Shown here piece by piece: positions 33,089-42,270 of a stretch of DNA of 64,000 bases; the first letter of the stretch is position 1, and every line of letters begins with the position of its first letter. Origin of the DNA: Actinoplanes sp. NBC_00393 (lineage in GTDB: Bacteria; Actinomycetota; Actinomycetes; Mycobacteriales; Micromonosporaceae); contig NZ_CP107942.1 in assembly GCF_036053395.1 (NCBI RefSeq), positions 2,198,501 through 2,262,500 on the forward strand. Direction: 5' to 3'. A program made the position numbers and the translations under genes. The notes beneath the pieces are model-generated. The model was not told the origin of the DNA and did no database searches. It saw nothing but the letters and a program-made list of their open reading frames with translations.

Positions 33089-33849
33089 TGAGCACCCTGA
33101 CCCTGAGCAACACCGGCGTGATGCTGGGCCGGTCGATGAAGCACATCACCCGCAGCCTGGACACCATCATCACCGTCACGATCATGCCGATCGCGTTCAT
33201 GCTGCTGTTCCGCTACGTCTTCGGCGGCGCGATCCAGACCGGCGCCGACAATTACACGAACTATCTGATGCCCGGCATTCTTCTGATCGCGATCGCCAGC
33301 GGCGTCTCGTACACGGGATATCGCCTGTTCAACGATCTGCAGGGCGGGATCTTCGAGCGGTTCAACTCGATGCCGATCGCCCGGTCGTCGGTGCTGTGGG
33401 GTCACGTGCTGACCTCGCTGGTGTCCAACTCGATCTCCGCGATCGTCATCATCGGCGTCGGGCTCCTCGCGGGTTTCCGCACTTCGGCCGGTGTGCCGGC
33501 CTGGCTCGCGGTGGCCGGCCTGCTGCTGTTGTTCACCCTGGCGCTGACCTGGATCGCGGTCATCGCCGGACTGTCCGCGTCCTCTCCCGACGGCGCTTCC
33601 GCATTCTCCTACCCGATCATCTTCCTGCCCTTCATCAGCTCCGCATTCGTCCCCACCGACACCATGCCGGCGCCGGTGGAAGCGTTCGCCGAGAACCAGC
33701 CGGTCACCTCGATCGTCAATTCGATCCGAGCTCTACTCGAACAGCAACCGGTCGGCAACGACATCTGGATCGCGATCGCCTGGTGCGTCGGCATCACCGT
33801 CGTCGCGTACGGATTCGCCATGGCCGCCTACCGGCGGAAGATCGCCTGA
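33088..33849 (+). CDS. ABC-2 type exporter permease (DrrB-like)
   Basis: 253 residues from ATG 33088 (GTG 33085 also possible). Six membrane helices of the ABC-2 fold: LDTIITVTIMPIAFMLLFRYVFGG, YLMPGILLIAIASGVSYTGY, ILWGHVLTSLVSNSISAIVIIGVGLLAG region, LAVAGLLLLFTLALTWIAVIAGLSA and others. FSYPIIFLPFISSAFVPTDTMPAPVEAF is characteristic of DrrB-family permeases. It pairs with the preceding ATPase and ends the PadR operon. Confidence 0.92.
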   Translation: MSTLTLSNTGVMLGRSMKHITRSLDTIITVTIMPIAFMLLFRYVFGGAIQTGADNYTNYLMPGILLIAIASGVSYTGYRLFNDLQGGIFERFNSMPIARSSVLWGHVLTSLVSNSISAIVIIGVGLLAGFRTSAGVPAWLAVAGLLLLFTLALTWIAVIAGLSASSPDGASAFSYPIIFLPFISSAFVPTDTMPAPVEAFAENQPVTSIVNSIRALLEQQPVGNDIWIAIAWCVGITVVAYGFAMAAYRRKIA

Positions 33850-33954
33850 TCCCCGGTTGCGAAACGGGTTGATTTCCCTGGATTCCTTCACCTCGCACGG
33901 CACGCCACCGATTCGGTTCCCCGGCGTCCGTGCGATGGGGGAGGAGCCGGCACT

Positions 33955-35034
33955 GTGCTTGGCAACGGGAAATCGAAGACGAAGAAGCAATGGCTGGGCC
34001 TGACCGGTCCGGCACTGATCCTGGCGGTCACCGTCGGTGCGGTGCCGGCCCAGGCTGACGTCACGGCGAATGCGGCGGCGTCCGCCGGAACGACCTGGTC
34101 GCAGACCATTCGCCGCAAGCTCAACCTGGAGACGCAGGCCGTCCAGCTCACCGCGCAGCTGCCCGCTCTCAAGGCCGCGGTGACCACCCGCAACGCCGAG
34201 GTCACCAAGGCCCGCCGGGGTCAGACTGCCGCGGAGACGACGGTGACCGGCGCGGCCGCCGCCGATCTGGCTGCCCGCACCAAGCGGATGGCGGCGAAGA
34301 AGGCGGTCGAGACGGCGAAGAAGGCGGTCAGCGCCGCCAAGAAGAAGAAGCCGTACAGCAAGAGCCGGGTCACCAAGGCCCGCAAGGCGCTGACCACGGC
34401 TGAGGCCACGTTCAAGGCCCGGCACGCCGCTGCGGGCACCGCGGCGGCGGCGCTCAAGACAGCACAGACGGCGTACGCGTCAGCGACTCGCCAGGTCACC
34501 GCAGCGGTCAACGCGCACCAGACAGCGGTCAACGCGGTCACCGGCGCCGAGGCGACGATCAAGGCCTGGCCGGCGCGGCGCACGGCCCTGACCGCGCAGG
34601 CCGCGGAGATCCGCAACCAGGTGGTGACCGAGACCCGGGCACGTTTCACCATGGAGCAGACCACCACGGTGTACGGGGTGACCGTCAACAAGATCGTCGC
34701 GACCCCGTTCAAGCGGATGCTCGACGACGCGGCGAAGGCCGGCATCCCGCTCTCCGGCGGCGGTTTCCGCACCAAGCAGCGGCAGGTCGAGCTGCGCACC
34801 ATCAACGGCTGCCCCGACGTGTGGACCGCTCCGGCGTCCTCGTGCCGGGTGCCGACCGCGATCCCGGGCCGGTCGTTGCACGAGCTCGGTCTGGCGATCG
34901 ACATGACGTACAACAAGAAGACCATCAACTCCCGCAGCAGCAAGGCCTTCAAGTGGATGGCCGCGAACGCCGGCAAGTACGGCTTCGTGAACCTGCCGTC
35001 CGAGCCGTGGCACTGGTCCATCAACGGGAGTTGA
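33955..35034 (+). CDS. Secreted D-alanyl-D-alanine carboxypeptidase (VanY/M15) with long coiled coil
   Basis: 359 residues, GTG start at 33955 after GGGGAGGAG. Signal peptide (WLGLTGPALILAVTVGAVPAQA). Residues of about 50-230 are Ala/Lys/Thr-rich and heptad-like (AAKKAVETAKKAVSAAKKKK), predicted coiled coil. The C-terminal domain is M15 with GGGFRTKQRQVELR, SLHELGLAIDMT (Zn-binding His and Asp) and EPWHWS (second His). It would trim peptidoglycan stem peptides outside the membrane, the coiled coil acting as spacer or wall anchor. It stands alone between the exporter and nadE. Confidence 0.87.
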   Translation: MLGNGKSKTKKQWLGLTGPALILAVTVGAVPAQADVTANAAASAGTTWSQTIRRKLNLETQAVQLTAQLPALKAAVTTRNAEVTKARRGQTAAETTVTGAAAADLAARTKRMAAKKAVETAKKAVSAAKKKKPYSKSRVTKARKALTTAEATFKARHAAAGTAAAALKTAQTAYASATRQVTAAVNAHQTAVNAVTGAEATIKAWPARRTALTAQAAEIRNQVVTETRARFTMEQTTTVYGVTVNKIVATPFKRMLDDAAKAGIPLSGGGFRTKQRQVELRTINGCPDVWTAPASSCRVPTAIPGRSLHELGLAIDMTYNKKTINSRSSKAFKWMAANAGKYGFVNLPSEPWHWSINGS

Positions 35035-35072
35035 CCGGCGGGCCGGTGCATCGGCCGGTAGCGTGCTGAGGC

Positions 35073-35864
35073 ATGAACATCGCCAGCGAACTCGGCGTCG
35101 GCACGGACTTCGACGCGCACCGTGAGATCGAGCGGCGGGTCGCCTTCCTGGCCGACACGCTGACCGGCGCGAAGGCGTCCGCGCTGGTGCTGGGCATCAG
35201 CGGTGGCGTCGACTCGACGGTGGCCGGCCGGCTCTGCCAACTGGCGGCGGAGCGGGCCGGCGCCGAGTTCGTCGCGATGCGGCTGCCCTACGGGGTGCAG
35301 CGCGACGAGGACGACGCGCAGGCCGCGCTCGCGTTCATCCAGCCGCACCGGACGATGACCGTGGACATCCGGCCGGCCAGTGACGCCGGATACGCCGCGT
35401 TACGGGCCGGCGGGCTGGCGATCCGGGACCGCGCCCAGGAGGACTTCGTCCTCGGCAACATCAAGGCCCGGCAGCGGATGATCGCGCAGTACGCGGTGGC
35501 CGGCGCGCTGGGCGGACTGGTCGTCGGCACCGATCACGCGGCCGAGGCGGTCACCGGGTTCTTCACCAAGCACGGCGACGGCGCTGCGGACGTCGTACCC
35601 CTGGCGGGTTTGACCAAGCGCCGCGTGCGTGCCGTCGCCGAGGCGCTCGGCGCGCCCACCGGCCTGATCCGCAAGGTCCCCACCGCGGACCTGGAGTCGG
35701 AGCGCCCGGGCCTGCCCGACGAAGAGGTGTTCGGGTTCAGCTACGACCACATCGACGACTTCCTGGAGGGCCGCCCGGTCCCGCCGGACATCGAGAAGGC
35801 CATCCTGGAGCGCTACCACGCGACCGCGCACAAGCGCAGCATGCCGCCCGGCCCGCCGAGCTGA
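35073..35864 (+). CDS. nadE: Ammonia-dependent NAD synthetase
   Basis: 263 residues, matching the short NH3-dependent NadE (E. coli type, about 275). PP-loop LGISGGVDSTVAGRLCQLA, YGVQRDEDDAQAAL, NIKARQRMIAQYAVA, GTDHAAEAVTGFFTKHGDGAADVVPLAGLTKRRVRA and LPDEEVFGFSYDHIDDFLEG are all in order. It adenylates nicotinate adenine dinucleotide and amidates it to NAD. There is no glutaminase domain. Its end is two bases before the convergent LysR stop. Confidence 0.95.
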   Translation: MNIASELGVGTDFDAHREIERRVAFLADTLTGAKASALVLGISGGVDSTVAGRLCQLAAERAGAEFVAMRLPYGVQRDEDDAQAALAFIQPHRTMTVDIRPASDAGYAALRAGGLAIRDRAQEDFVLGNIKARQRMIAQYAVAGALGGLVVGTDHAAEAVTGFFTKHGDGAADVVPLAGLTKRRVRAVAEALGAPTGLIRKVPTADLESERPGLPDEEVFGFSYDHIDDFLEGRPVPPDIEKAILERYHATAHKRSMPPGPPS

Positions 35865-36779
35865 TCAGGCAGTCCGGGCCGGGAGGGGTTCGCGGGCCTG
35901 CTCGCGCAGGTGTTCCAGCAGCTGGAGCACGGCGGGCAGGACCCGGGTCTGGCGGCGGTGCAGGGCGGCCATGGTGATCACCGTGGTGTCGCCGAGCAGG
36001 GGCCGGGTGACGATCAGCCCGGCCTGTTCGAGCGGGTCGCCGAGCACGCTGTAATCGGGCAGCACGGTCAGCCCGATGCCCTCGGAGACCATCATCTTGC
36101 CCATCTCGGCGCCGTCGGTGGAGTGCCAGGCCGCGGGCAGGTCGGAGCCGAAGAGCCGGTGGGCGAACCGGTACATCAGGTAGCCGGAGCGCATCGCCAC
36201 GAACCGTTCGCCGCGCATGTCGTCGGCGGAGACGGCCGGCTGCGCGGCCAGGCGGTGCCCGGCCGGCAGGACCGCGGCGGGCCGGCCGGTGAGCAGCGGC
36301 ACGGCCTCCAGATCGGGCGGCACGTCGTCGCCGTCGAGCAGGTTGACCAGGCCCAGGTCCAGCGTGCCCTCGGCCAGTGCCACCTGGATCTCGTCCTGCT
36401 GCATGTTGCGGATCTCGACCGCGGCGCGTCCATTGGCGGCCTGGAAGGCACGCACGGCCGGCAGCACGAGTGAGGCGGTGCCGGCGTTGACGGTGCCGAT
36501 GCGCAGCAGCCGCCGGGTGGCCAGCTGGTCGCCGGCGGCCGCCTTGAGCCGCTCGACCGACTCCAGCACGTCGACGATCGGCCGCAGCAGGTCGCGGCCG
36601 GCCAGGCTGATCCGTGCGCCGGAGCGGTGTCGGTCCAGCAGGGTGACCCCGAGTTCGCGTTCGAGCTTGCGGATGGCTTCGCTGATCGCCGGCTGGGAGA
36701 TGTGCAGTCGCTCACTCGCGCGGCGCAGCGAGCCGTAGCGGGTCACGGCGGCAAGGTATTCGAGCTGCTCGAATCGCAT
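35865..36779 (-). CDS. LysR-family transcriptional regulator
   Basis: 304 residues from ATG 36779. Winged-helix N-terminus MRFEQLEYLAAVTRYGSLRRASERLHISQPAISEAIRKLERELGVTLLDR, then the periplasmic-binding-like effector domain. The open frame continues upstream, but that extension runs antisense through the divergent monooxygenase gene and is not coding. It is divergent from the seven-gene monooxygenase/transport operon, with 123 bases between, so it most likely senses a sulfur or related metabolite and controls that operon. Confidence 0.93.
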   Translation of the reverse strand: MRFEQLEYLAAVTRYGSLRRASERLHISQPAISEAIRKLERELGVTLLDRHRSGARISLAGRDLLRPIVDVLESVERLKAAAGDQLATRRLLRIGTVNAGTASLVLPAVRAFQAANGRAAVEIRNMQQDEIQVALAEGTLDLGLVNLLDGDDVPPDLEAVPLLTGRPAAVLPAGHRLAAQPAVSADDMRGERFVAMRSGYLMYRFAHRLFGSDLPAAWHSTDGAEMGKMMVSEGIGLTVLPDYSVLGDPLEQAGLIVTRPLLGDTTVITMAALHRRQTRVLPAVLQLLEHLREQAREPLPARTA

Positions 36780-36844
36780 GGCGTCCTCCGTCGGGTGATC
36801 GGGGGCGGTGTGGGGGTTATCGGCAATGACTTGCACGGGACGTC

Positions 36845-36875
36845 TTGCGGAACCATAACCCACTAAGCCTATATT
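36845..36875 (+). promoter_or_regulatory. Candidate promoter/LysR operator region
   Basis: TATATT (36870-36875) matches the -10 consensus at five of six bases, with TTGCGG (36845-36850) 19 bases upstream. TTATCGG at 36817 and CCGATAG near 36878 form a long-range inverted repeat spanning it, the spacing being larger than a classical T-N11-A box. The start codon of the first monooxygenase is at 36903, after GACGGAG. Confidence 0.4.
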
Positions 36876-36902
36876 CCCGATAGAGATTGAGACGGAGAAT
36901 CC

Positions 36903-38279
36903 ATGTCTGAGAAGCCCCTGCACTTCGCTGCCTTCGTGATGAACACCGCCGGCCACATCATCCAGGGCACCTGGCGGCGCCCAACCGCCCGCCAGGCCGA
37001 CTTCAACAGCCTGAACCACTGGGTCGACCTGGCCAGGACCCTGGAGCGGGGCGGCTTCGACGCGATCTTCTTCGCCGACGTGGTCGGTCTGTATGCCCCG
37101 TACCGCGGTGACGAGCGCAAGTACGTCGAGGCCGGGCTGCAGGTGCCCAGCAACGACCCGTCGGTGCTGGCCGGCGCGATCGCGTACGCCACCGAGCACC
37201 TCGGCATCGCGTTCACCGCCTCGATCCTGCAGGAACACCCGTTCAACTTCGCCCGCCGGATCTCCACGCTGGACCATGCCAGCAACGGCCGGATCGCCTG
37301 GAACATCGTCACGAACTACCTGCCCAACGCGTCGCGCAACTTCGGTCTCGACGGCCTGACCAAGCACGACGAGCGCTACGCCTGGGCCGACGAGTACGTC
37401 GACGTCACGTACAAGCTGTGGGAGGGCTCCTGGGAGGAGGACGCCCTGCTGCAGGACCGGGAGACCGGCATCCACGCCGACTACGACAAGATCCACCGGA
37501 TCAACCACGAAGGCCCGCGCTACCGGGTCGAGGGTCCGCACCTGGTCAGCCCGACCCCGCAGCGCACCCCGCTGCTGTTCCAGGCCGGCGCCTCCGAGGC
37601 GGGCCGCACCTTCGCCGCCAAGAACGCCGAGGCGGTGTTCATCCAGGCCCCGAACTTGGAGGCCGCGGCCCGCGACACCGCCGACATCCGGGCCCGCGCC
37701 GTCGGGCACGGCCGCTCGGCGCACGATCTCAAGTTCTTCCAGGGGCTGCACTTCGTGGTCGGCTCCACCGAGGAGGAGGCGAAGCGCAAGAGCGACGAAC
37801 TCGACCAGTGGATCGACTTCGACGCCCAGCTGTCACACATGTCCGGCGCGGTCGGCATCGACTTCGGCCACGAGGACCTGGACCGCCCGGTCGGCGAGCT
37901 GAGGACCGAGGGCGTCCAGTCGATCGTCGGCTGGATCAAGGACCTGGTCACCGACCGGGAGCCCACGCTGCGCGACGTCGCGCACTACACCGCCCACAAC
38001 GGCCGGATCACCGGTACGCCCGAGCAGATCGCCGACCGACTGGCGTTGTGGCGCTCCGCCGGGGTGGACGGGATCAACGTGGTGAACGCCGAGATCCCGG
38101 GCAGCTACGAGGAGTTCGTCGACCACGTGATCCCGGTGCTGCGCGAACGTGGTCTGGCCCAGCGCGAGTACGCCCCCGGAACGCTGCGCGAGAAGCTGTT
38201 CGGCCGCGGCGACCGGCTGCCGGACACGCATCCCGCGGCGCGGTACCGCGGGACCTTCGCCCCGGTGAGCGCCGCATGA
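36903..38279 (+). CDS. FMNH2-dependent monooxygenase, NtaA/SnaA/DszA family (first copy)
   Basis: 458 residues. The LLM subgroup signature is clear: FVMNTAGHIIQGTWRRPTAR, FNSLNHWVDLARTLERGGFDAIFFADVVG, RKYVEAGLQVPSNDPSVLAGAIAYATEHLGIAFTAS, LDHASNGRIAWNIVTNYLPNASRNFG, and TPLLFQAGASEAGRTFAAKNAEAVF. Family members take reduced flavin from a separate reductase and cleave C-S or C-N bonds in substrates such as nitrilotriacetate, dibenzothiophene sulfone or dimethyl sulfone. It opens an operon of another such enzyme, a full ABC importer and a flavin reductase. The actual substrate is not shown by sequence. Confidence 0.93.
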   Translation: MSEKPLHFAAFVMNTAGHIIQGTWRRPTARQADFNSLNHWVDLARTLERGGFDAIFFADVVGLYAPYRGDERKYVEAGLQVPSNDPSVLAGAIAYATEHLGIAFTASILQEHPFNFARRISTLDHASNGRIAWNIVTNYLPNASRNFGLDGLTKHDERYAWADEYVDVTYKLWEGSWEEDALLQDRETGIHADYDKIHRINHEGPRYRVEGPHLVSPTPQRTPLLFQAGASEAGRTFAAKNAEAVFIQAPNLEAAARDTADIRARAVGHGRSAHDLKFFQGLHFVVGSTEEEAKRKSDELDQWIDFDAQLSHMSGAVGIDFGHEDLDRPVGELRTEGVQSIVGWIKDLVTDREPTLRDVAHYTAHNGRITGTPEQIADRLALWRSAGVDGINVVNAEIPGSYEEFVDHVIPVLRERGLAQREYAPGTLREKLFGRGDRLPDTHPAARYRGTFAPVSAA

Positions 38280-39673
38280 AGCGATTGATACTCAACCTGT
38301 TCGAGATGAACTGCGTCAGCCACATCACCCACGGTCTGTGGCGGCTGCCGGACAACAACCGGGAACGGTTCAACGACATCGAGTACTGGACCGAGCTGGC
38401 CCAGTTGCTGGAGAAGGGCGGCTTCGACGCGGTCTTCCTGGCCGACGTGATCGGCACCTACGACGTGTTCCGCGGCTCGGCGGCCACCTCGATCCGCGAG
38501 GGCCTGCAGATCCCCAACAACGACCCGGCGTCCGTCGTGCCGGCGATGGCCGCGGTCACCAAGCACCTCGGGTTCGGGATCACCTTCTCCACCACCTACG
38601 AGCCGCCGTTCGCCTGGGCCCGCCGGCTCAGCACCCTCGACCACCTCACCAAGGGCCGGGTCGGCTGGAACATCGTCACCTCGTACCTGCCGAACGCGGC
38701 CCGCAACTTCGGCCACGACGGCGAGGTCGAGCACGACCTGCGGTTCGCCAAGGCCGACGAGTACCTCGACGTCCTCTACAAGCTGTGGGAGGGCTCCTGG
38801 GACGACGACGCGATCGTCGCCGACCGGGACGGCAACGTGTTCGCCGACTCGTCGAAGATCCGGCCGATCCACCACGAGGGCCGCTGGTTCAAGGTCGAGG
38901 GCCCGCACCTGCCGTCACCGACCCGGCAGCGCACCCCGGTGCTTTTCACGGCGACCGCCAGCGCGGCCGGCACCGCCTTCGCCGGCAAGCACGCCGAGGT
39001 GGTCTTCACCGGCGGCCCGGACACGGCCAGCATCCAGAAGACGATCGCCGGGATCCGGGCCGCGGCGGTCTCCGCCGGGCGGCAAGCCGACGACGTACGG
39101 TTCATCACCACCGCCGGCGTCATCGTGGCTCCGACCGAGGCCGAGGCCAAGGCCAAGCTCGCCCGTTTCCAGGAGCTCGCCAGCCCCGACGGCTACCTGG
39201 CGCACGCCGGCCTGCCCTGGGACCCGACCGCCCTCCCGGCCGACGCCCAACTGGCCGAGGTCGGCGCCGAGGAGGGCAGGGCTGGCCGGTTCCGCGCCTT
39301 CGACCCGGAGCAGACCGTCGGCGACTACCTCGCCGGATTCGGCGACCTGACCCGCCAGCCGCTGCTCGCCGTCGGCAACCCCGAGCAGGTCGCCGACGAG
39401 ATCGAACGCTGGCTCGACGAGGTCGGCATCGACGGCATCAACCTGCTGCAGTACCACTCCTACGACACCGCCCGCGACTTCATCGAACTCGTCGTCCCGG
39501 TGCTGCGCGACCGCGGCCGGCTGCGCCGCGAGTACGACGAGTACGAAACCCTGCGCGACCGGATCTTCGGCGCCGGCGACCGGCTGCCCGGCAACCACTT
39601 CGGTACGCGCTACCGCGGCGGAGCCCACCTCCCGGTGAGCGGCATCGCCGACCCCGAACTGACTTCGATCTAA
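38276..39673 (+). CDS. FMNH2-dependent monooxygenase, NtaA/SnaA/DszA family (second copy)
   Basis: 465 residues from ATG 38276, in an ATGA overlap with the first copy. Paralogous throughout (LFEMNCVSHITHGLWRLPDNN, GGFDAVFLADVIGTYDVF, WARRLSTLDHLTKGRVGWNIVTSYLPNAARNFG, TPVLFTATASAAGTAFAGKHAEVVF), but diverged and with a different end. Two such enzymes side by side could act on successive steps, as DszA/DszC do in desulfurisation, or on different substrates. The wider open frame upstream is not coding. Confidence 0.93.
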   Translation: MKRLILNLFEMNCVSHITHGLWRLPDNNRERFNDIEYWTELAQLLEKGGFDAVFLADVIGTYDVFRGSAATSIREGLQIPNNDPASVVPAMAAVTKHLGFGITFSTTYEPPFAWARRLSTLDHLTKGRVGWNIVTSYLPNAARNFGHDGEVEHDLRFAKADEYLDVLYKLWEGSWDDDAIVADRDGNVFADSSKIRPIHHEGRWFKVEGPHLPSPTRQRTPVLFTATASAAGTAFAGKHAEVVFTGGPDTASIQKTIAGIRAAAVSAGRQADDVRFITTAGVIVAPTEAEAKAKLARFQELASPDGYLAHAGLPWDPTALPADAQLAEVGAEEGRAGRFRAFDPEQTVGDYLAGFGDLTRQPLLAVGNPEQVADEIERWLDEVGIDGINLLQYHSYDTARDFIELVVPVLRDRGRLRREYDEYETLRDRIFGAGDRLPGNHFGTRYRGGAHLPVSGIADPELTSI

Positions 39674-39685
39674 GGAATCCTTGTG

Positions 39686-41317
39686 ATGACTCGACTCAGA
39701 CGAAACCTGGCCGCTGCCGCCGCCCTGCTGCTGGCCGGCAGCGCCCTGACCGCCTGCGGTGGCACCAGCGCCGGCGCGGCCGGAGGCGAACCGACCACCG
39801 GCGGCACCATCATCTACGGCCACGTCCAGGAGCCACCCTGCATCTTCGGCGGCTGGATCCAGCAGGCGTACATCTCCCGGCAGGTCCTCGACAACCTGGT
39901 CACCCTCGCCGACGACGACACCGTCAAGCCATGGCTGGCCACCGAATGGAAGGTGTCGCCGGACGGGAAGAAGTACACCTTCACCCTCAAGGACGGCGTG
40001 AAGTTCACCGACGGCACCCCGGTCGACGCCGAGGCGATCGCCTGGAACTTCGACTACTGGGAGAACCAGGGCGGCAACAACACCGCGAAGGTCTCCATCG
40101 ACCCGTACTACAAGACGGCCAAGGAGATCGACGCCAAGACGGTCGAGATCGAGCTGCACAAGCCGTACCCGCCGTTCCTCACCCTGATCACCCAGGGCTA
40201 CTTCGGCATCCAGTCGCCGACCGCCTTCAAGAGCCGCACCGAGCAGGAGAACTGCGAGAAGCCGATCGGCTCCGGCGGCTTCGTGGTCAAGGAGTGGAAG
40301 CACGGCGAGGAGGTCGTGCTCGCCAAGAACCCGAACTACACGTCCTGGCCGGCCACCGCCAAGCACGAGGGACCGGCGATCGTCGACGAGGTTCGCTGGA
40401 AGTTCGTCGCCGACGGGGTGGCCCGGTACGCGTCGCTGGGCACCGGTGAGTCGCACGTGGTCTACGAGGTGCCGACGGTGAACTGGAAGGACGCCGAGTC
40501 GCGGTACCAGACGATCCGCTACATCACGCCGGGCAAGCCGGTGTCGTTCTTCATCAACACCCAGACCGGGCCGTTCAGCGACAAGCTGGTCCGGCAGGCG
40601 TTCGCGTACGGCGCGGACCGCAAGTCCGCGGTCGAGGCCGGTTTCCACGGGGTGATCCCGTACGAGGGCAACCCGTCGGTCAGCCAGGCCACTCCGGGCT
40701 ACAACGCCGAGACGGCCAGGGCGTACGCCTACGACCCGGCCAAGGCGCAGCAGCTGCTGGATCAGGCCGGCTGGACGCGTACCGGTGACGGGGTGCGCAC
40801 CAAGAACGGCACCCCGCTGGCCATCAAGCTGGTCTACGGCGCCGGGTTCATCTTCACCCAGGAGGGCGCGACCGTCCTGCAGGTGCTCCAGGAGCAGTGG
40901 AAGCAGATCGGCTTCGACGTCCAGCTGATCCCGGCCACCCAGGCCGAGCTGTGGGGCGGCAAGTACTCCGACCCGAGCACCTTCGACGCCACCCCGTCCT
41001 ACTGGACCAGCCCCAGCTCGGCGATCCTGTGGATCGTCTGGCGGCCGTCCACCAAGGAGCTGCCGAACTTCAACAACCGCTCGTTCTACAACAACGACAC
41101 GCTGTCCGAGACGATCCAGGCCGCCAACGTCGAGGGCGACCTGACCAAAGCCAATGATCTGTACGGCAAGGCGCAGCAGATCATCCAGGACGAGGCGGCC
41201 GGCATCGGGCTCTACACCCAGAACTCGACGTACGCCGTAGCGCAGAACCTCAAGGACGTCTGGCTGGAGAAGAGCCAGGGCGAACCGGTGTTCTCCGACG
41301 CCTACTTCACGAAGTGA
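39686..41317 (+). CDS. ABC transporter substrate-binding lipoprotein (SBP family 5)
   Basis: 543 residues from ATG 39686 with AAGGA upstream (GTG 39683 also possible). Lipoprotein signal with lipobox LLAGSALTACGG. The body has the peptide/nickel-type SBP_bac_5 pattern: VLDNLVTLADDDTVKPWLATEWKVSPDGKKYTFTLKDGVKFTDGTPVDAEAIAWNFDYW. It would deliver the substrate to the permeases that follow. In this operon the cargo is probably an organosulfur or aminated compound rather than a peptide, an inference from the monooxygenases. Confidence 0.93.
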   Translation: MTRLRRNLAAAAALLLAGSALTACGGTSAGAAGGEPTTGGTIIYGHVQEPPCIFGGWIQQAYISRQVLDNLVTLADDDTVKPWLATEWKVSPDGKKYTFTLKDGVKFTDGTPVDAEAIAWNFDYWENQGGNNTAKVSIDPYYKTAKEIDAKTVEIELHKPYPPFLTLITQGYFGIQSPTAFKSRTEQENCEKPIGSGGFVVKEWKHGEEVVLAKNPNYTSWPATAKHEGPAIVDEVRWKFVADGVARYASLGTGESHVVYEVPTVNWKDAESRYQTIRYITPGKPVSFFINTQTGPFSDKLVRQAFAYGADRKSAVEAGFHGVIPYEGNPSVSQATPGYNAETARAYAYDPAKAQQLLDQAGWTRTGDGVRTKNGTPLAIKLVYGAGFIFTQEGATVLQVLQEQWKQIGFDVQLIPATQAELWGGKYSDPSTFDATPSYWTSPSSAILWIVWRPSTKELPNFNNRSFYNNDTLSETIQAANVEGDLTKANDLYGKAQQIIQDEAAGIGLYTQNSTYAVAQNLKDVWLEKSQGEPVFSDAYFTK

Positions 41318-42270
41318 TGCGCACCGCATTCGTACGGCGGATCGCAGTCAAGATCGTGGCCTCGGTGGCCGTGGTCCTGGCCGCGGCCTCGGCCACCTTC
41401 TTCGCCCAGCTGGCGGTGCCCGGCGACCGGGCCACCGCGCTGATGAACCTGCAGACCGGGCAGGACCGCAAGTGGTCGGCCGAGGAACTCGCTCCGCTCA
41501 ACGAGAAGTACGGCTTCGACAACCCGGTGCTCGTGCAGTACCTCGACTACCTGACCGGCCTGTTCCGCGGTGACCTCGGCACCTCGTACACCCAGAAGCG
41601 GCCGGTGGCCGAGGTGATCGGCGGCCAGCTGCTGCCGAGCCTGACCCTGACCGTCGCGGCCCTGGTCGTCGCCTGGCTGCTGGCCCTGGCCTTCACCCTG
41701 CTGACCGTCAAACGCGGCCGGGTCCTCTCCGCGCTCGGCAGCGCGTGGGAGGCGGTCACCGCCAGCCTGCCGCACTACTGGGTCGGCGTGGTGCTGCTGG
41801 TCGTCTTCGCGGTCCAGCTGCGGATCTTCCCGATCATCGGCGGCACCAGCGCCTGGGGAACCGTGCTACCGGTGCTCACCCTGGCGATCCCGCTCGCCGG
41901 GTTCCTCGGCCAGGTCACCCGCGACGAGTTCGTGCAGGTCCTCGATCAGCCGTTCGTCACCACCGCCCGCACCCGCGGGATGTCCGAGCTGGGGGTACGG
42001 CTGCGGCACGTGCTGCGGCACGCCGTGCTCCCGGCGGTCACCCTGTCCGGCTGGGCGCTCGGCGCGCTGGTCTCCGGCGCGGTCATCGCCGAGAACATCT
42101 TCGGCCGGCCCGGCATCGGGCAGGTGCTGGTCACCGCGGTCAACACCCGGGACCTGCCCACCGTGTCCGGCATCGTGCTGGTCGTCGCGGCCGTCTACGT
42201 ACTGGCCAACCTGCTGGTCGACCTGGCGTACGCGGTGATCGACCCCCGACTGGCCGGAGCCGCCCGATGA
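41317..42270 (+). CDS. ABC transporter permease (DppB-like)
   Basis: 317 residues from ATG 41317, the stop of the preceding gene overlapping. Membrane helices typical of DppB: FVRRIAVKIVASVAVVLAAASATFFAQLAVPGD, GQLLPSLTLTVAALVVAWLLALAF, SLPHYWVGVVLLVVFAVQLRIFPI, and the EAA-loop region TARTRGMSELGVRLRHVLRHAVLPAVT. The shared 'binding-protein-dependent transport' signature is present. It is half of the channel, with the next gene. Confidence 0.93.
   Translation: MRTAFVRRIAVKIVASVAVVLAAASATFFAQLAVPGDRATALMNLQTGQDRKWSAEELAPLNEKYGFDNPVLVQYLDYLTGLFRGDLGTSYTQKRPVAEVIGGQLLPSLTLTVAALVVAWLLALAFTLLTVKRGRVLSALGSAWEAVTASLPHYWVGVVLLVVFAVQLRIFPIIGGTSAWGTVLPVLTLAIPLAGFLGQVTRDEFVQVLDQPFVTTARTRGMSELGVRLRHVLRHAVLPAVTLSGWALGALVSGAVIAENIFGRPGIGQVLVTAVNTRDLPTVSGIVLVVAAVYVLANLLVDLAYAVIDPRLAGAAR

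Noticed and set aside
33850..33954. c-di-AMP (ydaO) riboswitch before the carboxypeptidase gene
   Set aside because: Such switches often precede actinobacterial cell-wall hydrolase genes, but the conserved core was not found in the 105 bases.
36780..37751. Upstream 324-codon extension of the LysR frame
   Set aside because: It lies antisense to a conserved monooxygenase, and LysR proteins begin at the helix-turn-helix as at 36779.
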